9,176 nucleotides of DNA from Clostridia bacterium (GTDB taxonomy: Bacteria > Bacillota > Clostridia > Oscillospirales > CAG-272). Within the stretch, counting starts at the first letter, position 1. Each line of letters opens with the position of its first letter. Below the pieces are notes generated by a model. The model saw nothing but the letters and a program-made list of their open reading frames with translations. It had not been told where the DNA came from and made no database searches. The DNA is taken from contig JAFOAB010000356.1 of assembly GCA_017382555.1 (NCBI GenBank), positions 1 to 9,176 on the forward strand, read 5' to 3'. Below are positions 1 to 7,280 of this stretch, in pieces. The translations under genes were made by a program, and so were the position numbers.

Positions 1-460
1 AATGATTCTCGATGGTCCGCAAAGAAAGGGTGACAAGAGACGTTCAAGAGCTGGCGCAATGAACATCGTTCCCAACTCTACCGGTGCTGCTAAGGCAATC
101 GGTCTCGTAATTCCCGAGCTCAACGGCAAGCTCATCGGCTCCGCTCAGAGAGTTCCCGTTCCGACCGGTTCTACCACCATCCTCGTTGCAGTTGTTAAGG
201 GCAAGGACGTTACCGTTGAGTCCATCAACGCTGCTATGAAGAACGCATCCTCCGCTTCCTTCGGTTACACCGAGGAGCAGCTCGTTTCTTCCGATATCGT
301 TGGTATCACCTACGGTTCTCTGTTCGATGCAACTCAGACCATGGTTACCAAGATAGACGACGAGACCTACGAGGTTCAGGTTGTATCTTGGTACGACAAC
401 GAGAACAGCTACACCAGCCAGATGGTTCGTACTATCAAGTACTTCGCTGAGCTCAACTAA
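1..460 (+). CDS. gap: Glyceraldehyde-3-phosphate dehydrogenase, type I (3' part; 5' end outside window)
   Basis: This is the C-terminal 152 residues of the glycolytic enzyme that oxidises glyceraldehyde 3-phosphate to 1,3-bisphosphoglycerate with NAD and phosphate in the cytosol. The frame is open from the first base, so the ATG at position 2 is an internal methionine. The visible part starts at the family-typical MILDGP stretch and has the NIVPNSTGAAKA segment (residues 21-32), the phosphate-binding arginine in SAQRVP (R50), and the C-terminal WYDNE motif (130-134), whose asparagine contacts the nicotinamide. The catalytic cysteine and histidine lie upstream of the window. Bacterial GAPDH is about 330-340 residues, so roughly 45% is visible. 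Codon use is strongly biased (gtt, acc, tcc, aag), as expected for a highly expressed gene. It ends normally and is followed at once by a strong terminator. Confidence 0.97.
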   Translation, partial: MILDGPQRKGDKRRSRAGAMNIVPNSTGAAKAIGLVIPELNGKLIGSAQRVPVPTGSTTILVAVVKGKDVTVESINAAMKNASSASFGYTEEQLVSSDIVGITYGSLFDATQTMVTKIDDETYEVQVVSWYDNENSYTSQMVRTIKYFAELN

Positions 461-477
461 TCGTATATTACGAAAGG

Positions 478-508
478 AAAGGAGAGAGGCTACGCTTCTC
501 TCCTTTTT
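478..508 (+). terminator. Intrinsic terminator after gap
   Basis: GGAGAGA (481-487) pairs perfectly with TCTCTCC (497-503). The stem can be extended inward by G-T, G-C and C-G pairs to a TAC loop (491-493), and outward by AAA (478-480) with TTT (504-506). A run of five T follows (504-508). It lies 17 bases after the gap stop codon. The 5' arm is also a very good Shine-Dalgarno sequence, as discussed under the NUDIX gene. Confidence 0.9.
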
Positions 509-514
509 GATTTT

Positions 515-979
515 ATGATACGTTCAACGCTTTGTTATATTGAAAGGGATGGCAAATACCTTATGCTTCACCGCATAAAGAAGCACGAGGACGTTAATGC
601 CGGTAAATGGATTGGTATCGGCGGTAAGCTTGAAGACGGCGAAACGCCCGATGAGTGCCTTGTGCGCGAGGTCCGCGAGGAAACGGGTCTTACGCTTACC
701 GACTACCGCTTTTGCGGAGAGGTGTACTTTTTAAACGACGTCTACCCCGACGAGCTGATGTATCTTTATACCGCAACGGGCTTTTGCGGAGAGCTTACGG
801 AGTGTAATGAGGGCGTGCTTTGCTGGGTCGATAAGGATAAGGTCTCCACTCTTCCGATGTGGGAGGGGGATAAGGTGTTTTTTGCCTTGATGGAGGAGAT
901 GAAGGCTCCATTCAAATTAACACTGAATTACAGCGGAGATATGCTTCTTTCCCATACTGTCGAGTATATGAATATTTAA
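515..979 (+). CDS. NUDIX hydrolase (MutT / 8-oxo-dGTPase-like)
   Basis: A 154-residue NUDIX-family pyrophosphohydrolase, a cytosolic enzyme that splits nucleoside diphosphates linked to another moiety using Mg2+. The complete NUDIX box Gx5Ex7REUxEExGU is seen at residues 37-59: G37, E43, R51-E52, E55-E56 and G58. The N-terminus (TLCYIERDGKYLMLHR) and the KWIGIGGK segment resemble the MutT/8-oxo-dGTP diphosphatase-like subgroup common in Firmicutes; the exact substrate is inferred. The start at 515 is chosen because the family begins just before the T-L-C-Y-I-E strand. It has no Shine-Dalgarno sequence at normal distance: bases 504-514 are almost all T. The nearest one is AAAGGAGAG, about 28 bases upstream inside the gap terminator. 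No separate promoter is evident, so expression may depend on read-through from gap or on leaderless initiation. Confidence 0.93.
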   Translation: MIRSTLCYIERDGKYLMLHRIKKHEDVNAGKWIGIGGKLEDGETPDECLVREVREETGLTLTDYRFCGEVYFLNDVYPDELMYLYTATGFCGELTECNEGVLCWVDKDKVSTLPMWEGDKVFFALMEEMKAPFKLTLNYSGDMLLSHTVEYMNI

Positions 980-998
980 CGGATTTTTGTATATCCTA

Positions 999-1027
999 TT
1001 TACAAACCGTGAAATATATGGTAAAAT
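999..1027 (+). promoter_or_regulatory. Promoter of the rubrerythrin gene
   Basis: TTTACA (999-1004, 5/6 to TTGACA) is followed after exactly 17 bases by TAAAAT (1022-1027, 5/6 to TATAAT), with a TG at 1019-1020 making an extended -10. Predicted transcription start is near 1034, giving a leader of under 30 bases before the rubrerythrin ATG. No PerR-like TTATAAT inverted repeat was recognised. Confidence 0.75.
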
Positions 1028-1060
1028 AAAGCATAAATTTATTTGAAAGGAATTTCAGAT

Positions 1061-1600
1061 ATGGAACTCAAAGGATCAAGAACCGAAGCGAATCTTATGG
1101 CGGCTTTCGCCGGAGAATCTCAGGCAAGAAATAAGTATACCTACTACGCATCCAAGGCAAAGAAGGACGGATACGTTCAGATCGCGGAAATCTTTGAGGA
1201 GACCGCAAATAATGAGAAGGAGCATGCAAAGCTCTGGTTTAAGCTTCTCCACGACGGTGAGGTACCCGGTACTCTCGACAATCTCCACGATGCCGCAGAC
1301 GGCGAGAACTACGAGTGGACCGATATGTATGCAGAGTTTGCAAAGGTTGCAAAGGAAGAGGGCTTTACCCGCATTGCATACCTCTTTGAGGCTGTTGGCA
1401 AGATCGAGAAGACCCATGAGGAAAGATACCGCAAGCTTATCGCTAACGTAGAGGGCGGACTTGTATTCTCCCGCGACGGCGATATGATCTGGGAATGCTC
1501 CAACTGCGGACATATCCACGTTGGTCAGAAGGCTCCCGAGCTTTGCCCCGTATGCGCTCATCCCAAGGCATACTTCAAGCTTCGCGCTGAAAATTATTAA
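1061..1600 (+). CDS. rbr: Rubrerythrin
   Basis: A 179-residue rubrerythrin, a cytosolic peroxidase that protects anaerobes by reducing hydrogen peroxide to water with electrons from rubredoxin or NADH-linked donors. The N-terminal four-helix ferritin-like domain (about residues 1-135) has the diiron signatures: E19 in FAGESQARN, E52-x-x-H55, E92, and E116-x-x-H119. The C-terminal rubredoxin-like domain (about 140-179) has the two iron-binding pairs C146-x-x-C149 and C162-x-x-C165. All key residues are present and the length is typical. The ATG at 1061 is preferred over the in-frame TTG at 1043, because AAAGGAA (1046-1052) sits 8 bases before it and the family starts with M-x-L-K-G-S-x-T. It is monocistronic, with its own promoter and terminator. 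Confidence 0.96.
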   Translation: MELKGSRTEANLMAAFAGESQARNKYTYYASKAKKDGYVQIAEIFEETANNEKEHAKLWFKLLHDGEVPGTLDNLHDAADGENYEWTDMYAEFAKVAKEEGFTRIAYLFEAVGKIEKTHEERYRKLIANVEGGLVFSRDGDMIWECSNCGHIHVGQKAPELCPVCAHPKAYFKLRAENY

Positions 1601-1610
1601 TTGTTAACCG

Positions 1611-1650
1611 AATTCGGCGCAACCGAAAAGTTGCGCCGAATTTTCTGCTT
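1611..1650 (+). terminator. Intrinsic terminator after rubrerythrin
   Basis: A perfect 13-bp stem pairs AATTCGGCGCAAC (1611-1623) with GTTGCGCCGAATT (1630-1642), with a six-base loop CGAAAA and a T-rich tail TTTTCTGCTTTT. It starts 11 bases after the rubrerythrin stop codon. The next gene's ribosome binding site begins only a few bases past the tail. Confidence 0.95.
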
Positions 1651-1662
1651 TTGAGGACTGTA

Positions 1663-2157
1663 ATGAACATAGAATTTTCAAACAGATTGGTGCTTTTGCG
1701 CAAGCAAAACGGGTATTCCCAGGAATCACTTGCGTCAGCATTAAACATAAGCCGACAGGCGATAAGCAAGTGGGAAAGGGGAGAAGCAAGCCCCGATACC
1801 GATAACCTTATTGCGCTGGCGATGCTTTATAAGGTCTCCCTTGACGTGCTTGTCGGGTTTGCCTTGCCGGAGGATGAAGGCGGGGAAGAAAATACCGATT
1901 TAGTTGAAGAAGCTTCGGTGGAAGCATTAAACTCGGAAACGGAGCAGCTCGAGGCTGAACCGATGCCCGAGCAGAACGGGGCTGAGGAAACGGAAGCCGA
2001 GAAGATTACCGAAGAAGCGCCGACAGAGCAGGGCTTTTCCATTGAAAACGAGGAGTATTCCGTATACATACGTAACGGTGTTTTAACCGTAACACCAAAG
2101 CCGAAGGAGAAGCGAACGTTCTTTTCACGGCTTTTCGGTATATTTTCAAAAAGGTAA
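1663..2157 (+). CDS. XRE-family helix-turn-helix protein with acidic linker
   Basis: A 164-residue cytosolic DNA-binding protein of the Xre/Cro-C1 family. Residues 5-62 form the helix-turn-helix domain: the first helix around RLVLLRKQNGYS, Q20-E21-S-L-A before the turn, and the recognition helix ISRQAISKWERGEASPD (29-45), with the familiar end LYKVSLDVLVG. Residues 69-123 are a Glu/Pro-rich, probably disordered linker. The tail has a predicted beta pair (YSVYIRNGVLTVTPK, 132-146), then a basic, aromatic end KRTFFSRLFGIFSKR that could be amphipathic or bind a membrane or nucleic acid (inference). No transmembrane segment is seen. The ATG at 1663 follows GAGGA (1653-1657) by 5 bases; the in-frame TTG at 1651 would overlap that site and is rejected. 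The M14 peptidase-like gene starts 18 bases after its stop, so the two probably share a transcript. Target and ligand cannot be told from sequence. Confidence 0.9.
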   Translation: MNIEFSNRLVLLRKQNGYSQESLASALNISRQAISKWERGEASPDTDNLIALAMLYKVSLDVLVGFALPEDEGGEENTDLVEEASVEALNSETEQLEAEPMPEQNGAEETEAEKITEEAPTEQGFSIENEEYSVYIRNGVLTVTPKPKEKRTFFSRLFGIFSKR

Positions 2158-2175
2158 ATAACGGAGGAAAGTGAT

Positions 2176-4071
2176 ATGAACGAGAATAAAATGACGAATG
2201 TAAGACTGTATTTCGGCAACACCGATCCTTCCTCCGATATACAGCCGAACGCGATTATTATACGCGGACTTTCGACGGGCGGTACGCAGGTATACCCACA
2301 CACAAGGGGTAAAGAGAACGGAATAAGCTATATAGAAGCGGAGCTTGAAAACGGGCTTTACTGCTATAAGGTGTATTACACCACGCCTCGTGATTTCGGA
2401 ATCAAGTATTTTTATATAGACGGCAAGTCCGATTACGTGGAATTCAAAATGCTTCTCGAGCCATTCAAGGAATCAAGCTATATGGTAAGGGCATTTTCCA
2501 ATACAACCGATCACGTAATTAACGAGTTCTACAATACCGATAAAATTATCGGCTTCAAGAATTACGCTACCCCCGCGTTCCTTTATCATAAGGACGATCG
2601 CGCATTTACGACAAACGAGGAGCTGTGCGCGTTTTGCGAGAAAATTGCCGAGGAGTGCAAGCTTGCACGCGTGTTTTATCCCACGCCTAACACCTCGGTT
2701 TACGGCCTTAAAACACCCGTTATGGTGTTTACAAAGGATGATATTCCTGCGGATGCGTCACTTTCAGACGTTGCGAGTGCGGTGCGCTCCAAGGGTATAC
2801 GCGAGATAATGATGGTAAGCGGCGGTATGCACGGTAACGAGCCTGCCGGTATGGAGGGCGTGCTTTCGTATGCATTGGAGCTTTGCGGTGAGTACGGAGA
2901 AGACGTTCTTGATAAATTCGGGGCAATCGTGCTTATCCCGTGTGTAAGCACCGATAACACCCGCACATTTTACAGAGAATATCCCGACGGCTGTAACTCC
3001 AACCGCGATCTTATAATGTGCGAGCACGACGGTAGCGTTGTCAATGCACTTGTATATAATCTGTTTATGCCAACACTCACCGTTTCTTGCCACGAGGACG
3101 TTGGAATACTTAAGGTGGATAGCACCGATTATTCCATCGAGGATATACATAACGTGGCACTTGCGTTTAACGGTGCCGCAAACACTCCCATAATGGACGT
3201 TAACGCAGCTATTAAGGGGGAGCCGGTATATGCCGAGCATCTCGGCATGAAGATGATGCAAAGCGTCATAGATATGATGAACTCCATAGGATACAGAGCG
3301 CAGCATTATAAGCACGCAAGCTATTTCCCGGCAACGGAGCGTAGCTACTCTGCGGTTAGAGGAGCATTTGCATATCTTATCGAGCTGAGCGGCATTGATA
3401 ACGGAAAGGGCAACTTCCCCCTACGCGTGCACGGTGAGGTATCCGTTATCAAGGGGCTTGCTGATGAGGTCATCAAGACGAACGGTGCCGTTGCAAAAGC
3501 CGTATACGAGGCAAGAGAAAACGTGCGAGTTAAGAAATACGATCCCGAGAACGGCTTCATTACCAACATGCAGCGCGAGGCGATCGGCACAGATCCCGGA
3601 CAGTCCGCATATTGTGATGGAACGTATAAGGATAAGGACGCCCTCAGAACTTGGTATCTTCACACCAAGGTTGAAGGCTCCCGTCCTATGCCCACGGCAT
3701 ACGTTGTCCCCGCGGACCTGAGGTATATCGAGTGCATTCTTCGCGTTCTTGACGCTCACAATATCGAGTACAAGAGGCTTGATGCGGGCGCAGAGCTTGA
3801 TTTGAGAAGGTATAATGTGACCTACCCGCCGAAGCAAACGGTTACAATTGGGGACAGGGAAGCGGTACGCTTTGATAACGGTGCATACGTTGTAAGCACG
3901 GATTCCTCCGATGCGTATCTTATTGCGTATCTCTTTGAGCCGGATTCATATCCCGCAGGCGACGGAATTCGCGTAAGCCTTTTCAATATGGGCTTTATCC
4001 GAGCATCGGATGCGCTTTACAGATGTGAGGAGAACAACGTTTCCGAATTGATTTCAAAAAATGCTGAATAA
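2176..4071 (+). CDS. M14-family zinc carboxypeptidase-like protein, cytosolic
   Basis: A 631-residue protein with all catalytic positions of the M14 (carboxypeptidase A/succinylglutamate desuccinylase-like) fold. The zinc ligands are H219 and E222 in GGMHGNEPAG, and H306 in SCHED. N276-R277-D278 (NSNRD) matches the residues that bind the substrate carboxylate, and E403 in AYLIELSG fits the general-base glutamate. The catalytic domain is therefore roughly residues 180-430. It is flanked by an N-terminal region of about 150 residues that looks beta-rich and may be a sandwich domain, and by about 200 C-terminal residues of unknown fold. There is no signal peptide or membrane segment, so it should act in the cytosol, for example trimming peptides or amidated amino acids (inference). 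The ATG has a strong GGAGGAAA site (2163-2170) 5 bases upstream. It is the second gene after the XRE regulator and ends at a strong terminator. Substrate unknown. Confidence 0.85.
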   Translation: MNENKMTNVRLYFGNTDPSSDIQPNAIIIRGLSTGGTQVYPHTRGKENGISYIEAELENGLYCYKVYYTTPRDFGIKYFYIDGKSDYVEFKMLLEPFKESSYMVRAFSNTTDHVINEFYNTDKIIGFKNYATPAFLYHKDDRAFTTNEELCAFCEKIAEECKLARVFYPTPNTSVYGLKTPVMVFTKDDIPADASLSDVASAVRSKGIREIMMVSGGMHGNEPAGMEGVLSYALELCGEYGEDVLDKFGAIVLIPCVSTDNTRTFYREYPDGCNSNRDLIMCEHDGSVVNALVYNLFMPTLTVSCHEDVGILKVDSTDYSIEDIHNVALAFNGAANTPIMDVNAAIKGEPVYAEHLGMKMMQSVIDMMNSIGYRAQHYKHASYFPATERSYSAVRGAFAYLIELSGIDNGKGNFPLRVHGEVSVIKGLADEVIKTNGAVAKAVYEARENVRVKKYDPENGFITNMQREAIGTDPGQSAYCDGTYKDKDALRTWYLHTKVEGSRPMPTAYVVPADLRYIECILRVLDAHNIEYKRLDAGAELDLRRYNVTYPPKQTVTIGDREAVRFDNGAYVVSTDSSDAYLIAYLFEPDSYPAGDGIRVSLFNMGFIRASDALYRCEENNVSELISKNAE

Positions 4072-4074
4072 TCC

Positions 4075-4120
4075 ATAACGAGAGTCGGTTAATTTCACCG
4101 ACTCTCGTTATATTATATTT
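4075..4120 (+). terminator. Intrinsic terminator after the M14 peptidase gene
   Basis: A perfect 15-bp stem pairs ATAACGAGAGTCGGT (4075-4089) with ACCGACTCTCGTTAT (4097-4111), with loop TAATTTC. The following tract is A/T-rich (ATTATATTT) rather than pure T. It begins 3 bases after the stop codon. Confidence 0.88.
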
Positions 4121-4138
4121 ATAATTATTAAATAATGC

Positions 4139-4167
4139 TTGACGGATAACAGCTTATGTTGTAAAAT
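4139..4167 (+). promoter_or_regulatory. Promoter of the lepA-hemW operon
   Basis: TTGACG (4139-4144, 5/6) is followed after 17 bases by TAAAAT (4162-4167, 5/6), lying just beyond the preceding terminator. Predicted start is near 4174, leaving a leader of about 34 bases before lepA. Confidence 0.78.
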
Positions 4168-4207
4168 GTATAAGTAAAACTGTAATCTTTTATATGGTAG
4201 GTTTGCT

Positions 4208-6019
4208 TTGAGCTACAATAAGAATAATATCAGAAATTTTTCCATAATCGCGCATATCGACCACGGTAAAAGCACACTTGCGGACAGACTTCTTGAGGCT
4301 ACCCGCACTGTTGCCGTAAGAGATATGGAGGCACAGCTTCTCGATAATATGGAGCTTGAAAGAGAGCGCGGCATAACCATAAAGGCGCGTGCCGTTCGTC
4401 TCGATTACACCGCAAAGGACGGAGATCAGTACGTTCTTAACCTTATCGACACCCCCGGCCACGTTGACTTTAACTACGAGGTATCCCGTTCGCTTAACGC
4501 GTGTGACGGTGCACTTCTTGTGGTCGATTCCACGCAGGGTATAGAGGCACAGACGCTTGCAAACGCTTATCTTGCCATTGATGCGGATCTTGAGATAATT
4601 CCCGTTATAAACAAAATAGATCTTCCCAGCGCACAGGTAGACAGGGTGCGTAAGGAAATTGAGGACGTTGTCGGCATTCCCGCAGAGGATTGCCCCGCAG
4701 TTTCCGCAAAGACAGGACTGAATATTGAGGATGTTCTCGAGGCTGTTGTTCGCGATCTACCGCCTCCGCAGGGCGATCCCGACGCGCCCCTCGCTTGCCT
4801 TATTTTCGACTCCTATTACGATAGCTATCTCGGTGTTGTCGTATATATCAGAGTTAAGGAGGGAACCGTTAAGGAGGGCGACCGAGTTCGTATGATGGCT
4901 ACGGGTGCAGAGTTTGAGATCATCGAGGTCGGTACTATGGAGCCCTTTGGACTTAAGCGTTGTGGCTCTCTTTCCGCAGGTGAGGTTGGTTATATAACCG
5001 CAAGCATCAAGAACGTGCGTGATACTCAGGTCGGTGATACCGTTACGAATGCTGATAACCCCGTAAGCGAGCCGCTTCCCGGCTTCCGTGAGGTGCATTC
5101 CATGGTTTATGCGGGTATTTATCCCGCAGACGGTGCGCGTTACGGCGATCTTCGCGATGCGCTTGAGAAGCTCCGTCTCAACGATGCGGCGCTAAACTTC
5201 GAGCCCGAAACGTCCGCCGCTCTCGGCTTTGGCTTCCGTTGCGGCTTTCTCGGACTTCTTCATATGGAGATCATCGAGGAGAGACTTGAAAGAGAATTCA
5301 ACTTCGATCTTATCACCACCGCCCCCAGCGTTATATATGAGGTAACTCTTAAAAACGGTGAAACGATAAGAATTGATAACCCCTCCAATTACCCCTCAAC
5401 CGATGAGATCGATACCGCATACGAGCCGATGGTTAAGGCAAGCGTTATTACACCTCAGGAGTTCGTCGGCGGTATTATGGATCTTTGTCAGGACAGACGC
5501 GGTGTCTTCGTTGATATGAAGTATATAGACTCCGGAAGAGTGGAGCTTCACTACACTCTCCCCTTGAACGAGATCATATACGACTTCTTTGATGCACTAA
5601 AGAGCCGCAGTAAGGGCTATGCCAGCCTTGATTACGAGTTCAAGGGATATGAGGCAAGCGACCTTGTAAAGCTTGATTTCCTCTTAAACGGCGAGACCGT
5701 GGATGCCCTTTCCTTTATAGTTCACGAATCCAAGGCATACGGCAGAGCGAGAAAGATTGCCGAAAAGCTGAAGGATAACATCCCGCGCCAGCTCTTTGAA
5801 ATCCCGATACAGGCTGCTATCGGCTCCCGCATTATTGCGCGTGAGACCGTAAAGGCAATGCGTAAGGACGTTCTTGCAAAGTGCTACGGCGGTGATATCA
5901 CAAGAAAAAAGAAGCTGCTTGAAAAGCAGAAGGAAGGAAAGAAGAAGATGCGCAGACTCGGCTCTGTTGAGGTATCTCCGGAGGCGTTTATGGCAGTTCT
6001 TCGTCTGGACGAGGAGTAA
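4208..6019 (+). CDS. lepA: Elongation factor 4 (translational GTPase LepA)
   Basis: A 603-residue LepA/EF4, a ribosome-bound GTPase related to EF-G that acts on stalled or pre-/post-translocation ribosomes and in initiation or assembly. The G domain is complete: G1 AHIDHGKST (15-23), G2 around RGIT, G3 DTPGH (81-85), G4 NKID (135-138) and G5 SAK (166-168). Domain II, the EF-G-like III and V regions, and the LepA-specific C-terminal domain (GGDITRKKKLLEKQKEGKKK near 560-580) follow. Length is normal and nothing is missing. The start is TTG at 4208, since no in-frame ATG exists nearby and the family starts a few residues before IRNFSIIAHIDHG. The Shine-Dalgarno sequence is weak (TAGGT, about 5-6 bases upstream). 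A five-codon frame starting at ATG 4194 ends in a TGA overlapping this TTG. It is first in an operon with hemW, 21 bases downstream. Confidence 0.97.
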   Translation: MSYNKNNIRNFSIIAHIDHGKSTLADRLLEATRTVAVRDMEAQLLDNMELERERGITIKARAVRLDYTAKDGDQYVLNLIDTPGHVDFNYEVSRSLNACDGALLVVDSTQGIEAQTLANAYLAIDADLEIIPVINKIDLPSAQVDRVRKEIEDVVGIPAEDCPAVSAKTGLNIEDVLEAVVRDLPPPQGDPDAPLACLIFDSYYDSYLGVVVYIRVKEGTVKEGDRVRMMATGAEFEIIEVGTMEPFGLKRCGSLSAGEVGYITASIKNVRDTQVGDTVTNADNPVSEPLPGFREVHSMVYAGIYPADGARYGDLRDALEKLRLNDAALNFEPETSAALGFGFRCGFLGLLHMEIIEERLEREFNFDLITTAPSVIYEVTLKNGETIRIDNPSNYPSTDEIDTAYEPMVKASVITPQEFVGGIMDLCQDRRGVFVDMKYIDSGRVELHYTLPLNEIIYDFFDALKSRSKGYASLDYEFKGYEASDLVKLDFLLNGETVDALSFIVHESKAYGRARKIAEKLKDNIPRQLFEIPIQAAIGSRIIARETVKAMRKDVLAKCYGGDITRKKKLLEKQKEGKKKMRRLGSVEVSPEAFMAVLRLDEE

Positions 6020-6040
6020 GATCAGATTAAAGGAGATAAT

Positions 6041-7195
6041 ATGCACAACGATCCGAAGCTGCTTGGGCTGTACTGTCATATCCCTTTCTGTAAATCAAAA
6101 TGCGCATATTGCGATTTCTGCTCCGTTGCAGGCAGCGGCAACCACGCGCGGTCTGTGTACGTTGATGCGCTGTGCCGCGAGATGTCCGAAATGGGCAAAA
6201 AGGCAAAGGGCTACACCGTTGACAGCGTATTTATCGGCGGAGGTACACCCACCCTGCTTGGTGAAGCGCTGTTCGAAAAGCTTATATCAAGAATGTATGA
6301 GGAGTTTTTTGTAGCTGAGAGTGCGGAGTTTACCGTTGAGGCGAATCCCGCAACCGTTACGAAAAAGCTTGCAGAAGCACTTGTTCGCTGTGGTGTTAAC
6401 CGTGTAAGCCTGGGTCTTCAAAGCGTGCACGCAAACGAGCTGAAGCTGCTTGGCAGAATACATGATCTTGCGGATTTTGAGAAAAGCTACGAGATTCTCC
6501 GCAAGGCGGGAATTGACAATATAAACGTAGACGTTATGTTTGGAATTCCGGATCAAACCGCCGAAAGCTTTCTTAACACCTTAAAGCACGTTGTGTCTCT
6601 TCGTCCTGAGCATATATCCGCTTACGGATTGCAGATCGAGCCGGGAACGCCGTTCTTCGCACGCAAGGACGAGCTGCCGTTGCCGACGGAGGATGAGGAA
6701 TACAGTATGTATATTTATGCATGTGAATTCCTTGAGCAGAACGGATACGGACATTATGAGATAAGCAATTTTGCATTGCCGGGAAGGGAGTGCAGGCACA
6801 ATAAGAAATATTGGAACGGCGACCCGTACATCGGTCTTGGCTGTGCCGCACATTCATTTTTCTGCGGTGAGCGCTTCGGCAGATGCGAGGATATATCTGC
6901 CTACGTATCCGCAGTTAAGCACAAAGCGCTTGACAGCACCGTTGACAGCAGGGAAATATTGACGCTTGCAGATTTTGAAAGCGAGTACGTTATGCTTCGT
7001 ATGCGTCTTTCGGAGGGTGTGAACAAAAAAGCGTACAAATCCCTTTTTGGATTTGATTTTGACGAGCGCTACAGAGACAGACTGAAGGGTTACGTAGACG
7101 CCGGCTTTGTAGTCGATAACGCCGAATCCTGCCACTTTACGACCGACGGAATGTACGTCAGCAACAGCGTGCTTTCAAGCATTCTCGATCTATGA
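6041..7195 (+). CDS. hemW: HemW-type radical SAM protein (heme chaperone-like, formerly HemN-like)
   Basis: A 384-residue cytosolic radical S-adenosylmethionine protein. The cluster motif C17-x3-C21-x2-C24 lies in YCHIPFCKSKCAYCDF. The position after C24-D is phenylalanine, not the fourth cysteine of true coproporphyrinogen dehydrogenase HemN, which points to HemW, a heme-binding chaperone that delivers heme to target proteins. GGGTPT (66-71) is the SAM-binding motif of the family. NVDVMFGIPDQT, ISNFALPG, ECRHNKKYW and GLGCAAHSF are typical HemW segments, followed by a HemN C-terminal domain. C27, close after the cluster, is an extra cysteine. The ATG at 6041 follows AAAGGAG (6029-6035) by 5 bases. 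The lepA-hemW order is widely conserved in Firmicutes. No terminator hairpin is seen directly after the stop; the next promoter begins 8 bases later. Confidence 0.93.
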   Translation: MHNDPKLLGLYCHIPFCKSKCAYCDFCSVAGSGNHARSVYVDALCREMSEMGKKAKGYTVDSVFIGGGTPTLLGEALFEKLISRMYEEFFVAESAEFTVEANPATVTKKLAEALVRCGVNRVSLGLQSVHANELKLLGRIHDLADFEKSYEILRKAGIDNINVDVMFGIPDQTAESFLNTLKHVVSLRPEHISAYGLQIEPGTPFFARKDELPLPTEDEEYSMYIYACEFLEQNGYGHYEISNFALPGRECRHNKKYWNGDPYIGLGCAAHSFFCGERFGRCEDISAYVSAVKHKALDSTVDSREILTLADFESEYVMLRMRLSEGVNKKAYKSLFGFDFDERYRDRLKGYVDAGFVVDNAESCHFTTDGMYVSNSVLSSILDL

Positions 7196-7202
7196 TTTGG
7201 TG

Positions 7203-7231
7203 TTGACAACCGTTTGAAATTCTGCTACAAT
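7203..7231 (+). promoter_or_regulatory. Promoter of the DUF1292 gene
   Basis: Perfect TTGACA (7203-7208), a 17-base spacer, then TACAAT (7226-7231, 5/6) preceded by TG at 7223-7224 (extended -10). It is the closest to consensus in the window with the argG promoter. Predicted start is near 7238, giving a leader of about 43 bases. Confidence 0.88.
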
Positions 7232-7246
7232 AATTATGTTAAATAA

Positions 7247-7270
7247 CAGCGGTAAAACCGCAGTATTTTT
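7247..7270 (+). promoter_or_regulatory. Leader hairpin with T-run before the DUF1292 gene
   Basis: GCGGT (7249-7253) pairs with ACCGC (7257-7261) around an AAA loop, with a further C-G pair beyond an A/A mismatch. TATTTTT (7264-7270) follows, running directly into the GGAGG ribosome binding site. The layout is that of a small intrinsic terminator placed between promoter and start codon. It could stop lepA-hemW read-through, attenuate the DUF1292 gene, or stabilise its 5' end. The short stem makes the function uncertain. Confidence 0.5.
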
Positions 7271-7280
7271 GGAGGATAAT

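Noticed and set aside
1076..1561. Long open frame on the minus strand inside rubrerythrin
   Set aside because: It is fully antisense to an intact rubrerythrin with all metal ligands. The translation shows no recognisable family, and there is no ribosome site.
2764..3315. 183-codon open frame on the minus strand inside the M14 peptidase gene
   Set aside because: It lies opposite the catalytic core of the peptidase, with no family resemblance and no start signals.
6041..7195. Naming the radical SAM gene as oxygen-independent coproporphyrinogen dehydrogenase (hemN)
   Set aside because: The fourth cysteine of the HemN cluster motif is replaced by phenylalanine, and length and C-terminal segments fit HemW.
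7236..7280. Upstream in-frame ATG for the DUF1292 gene
   Set aside because: It sits at the predicted transcription start, with no ribosome site; ATG 7281 has GGAGG at ideal distance.
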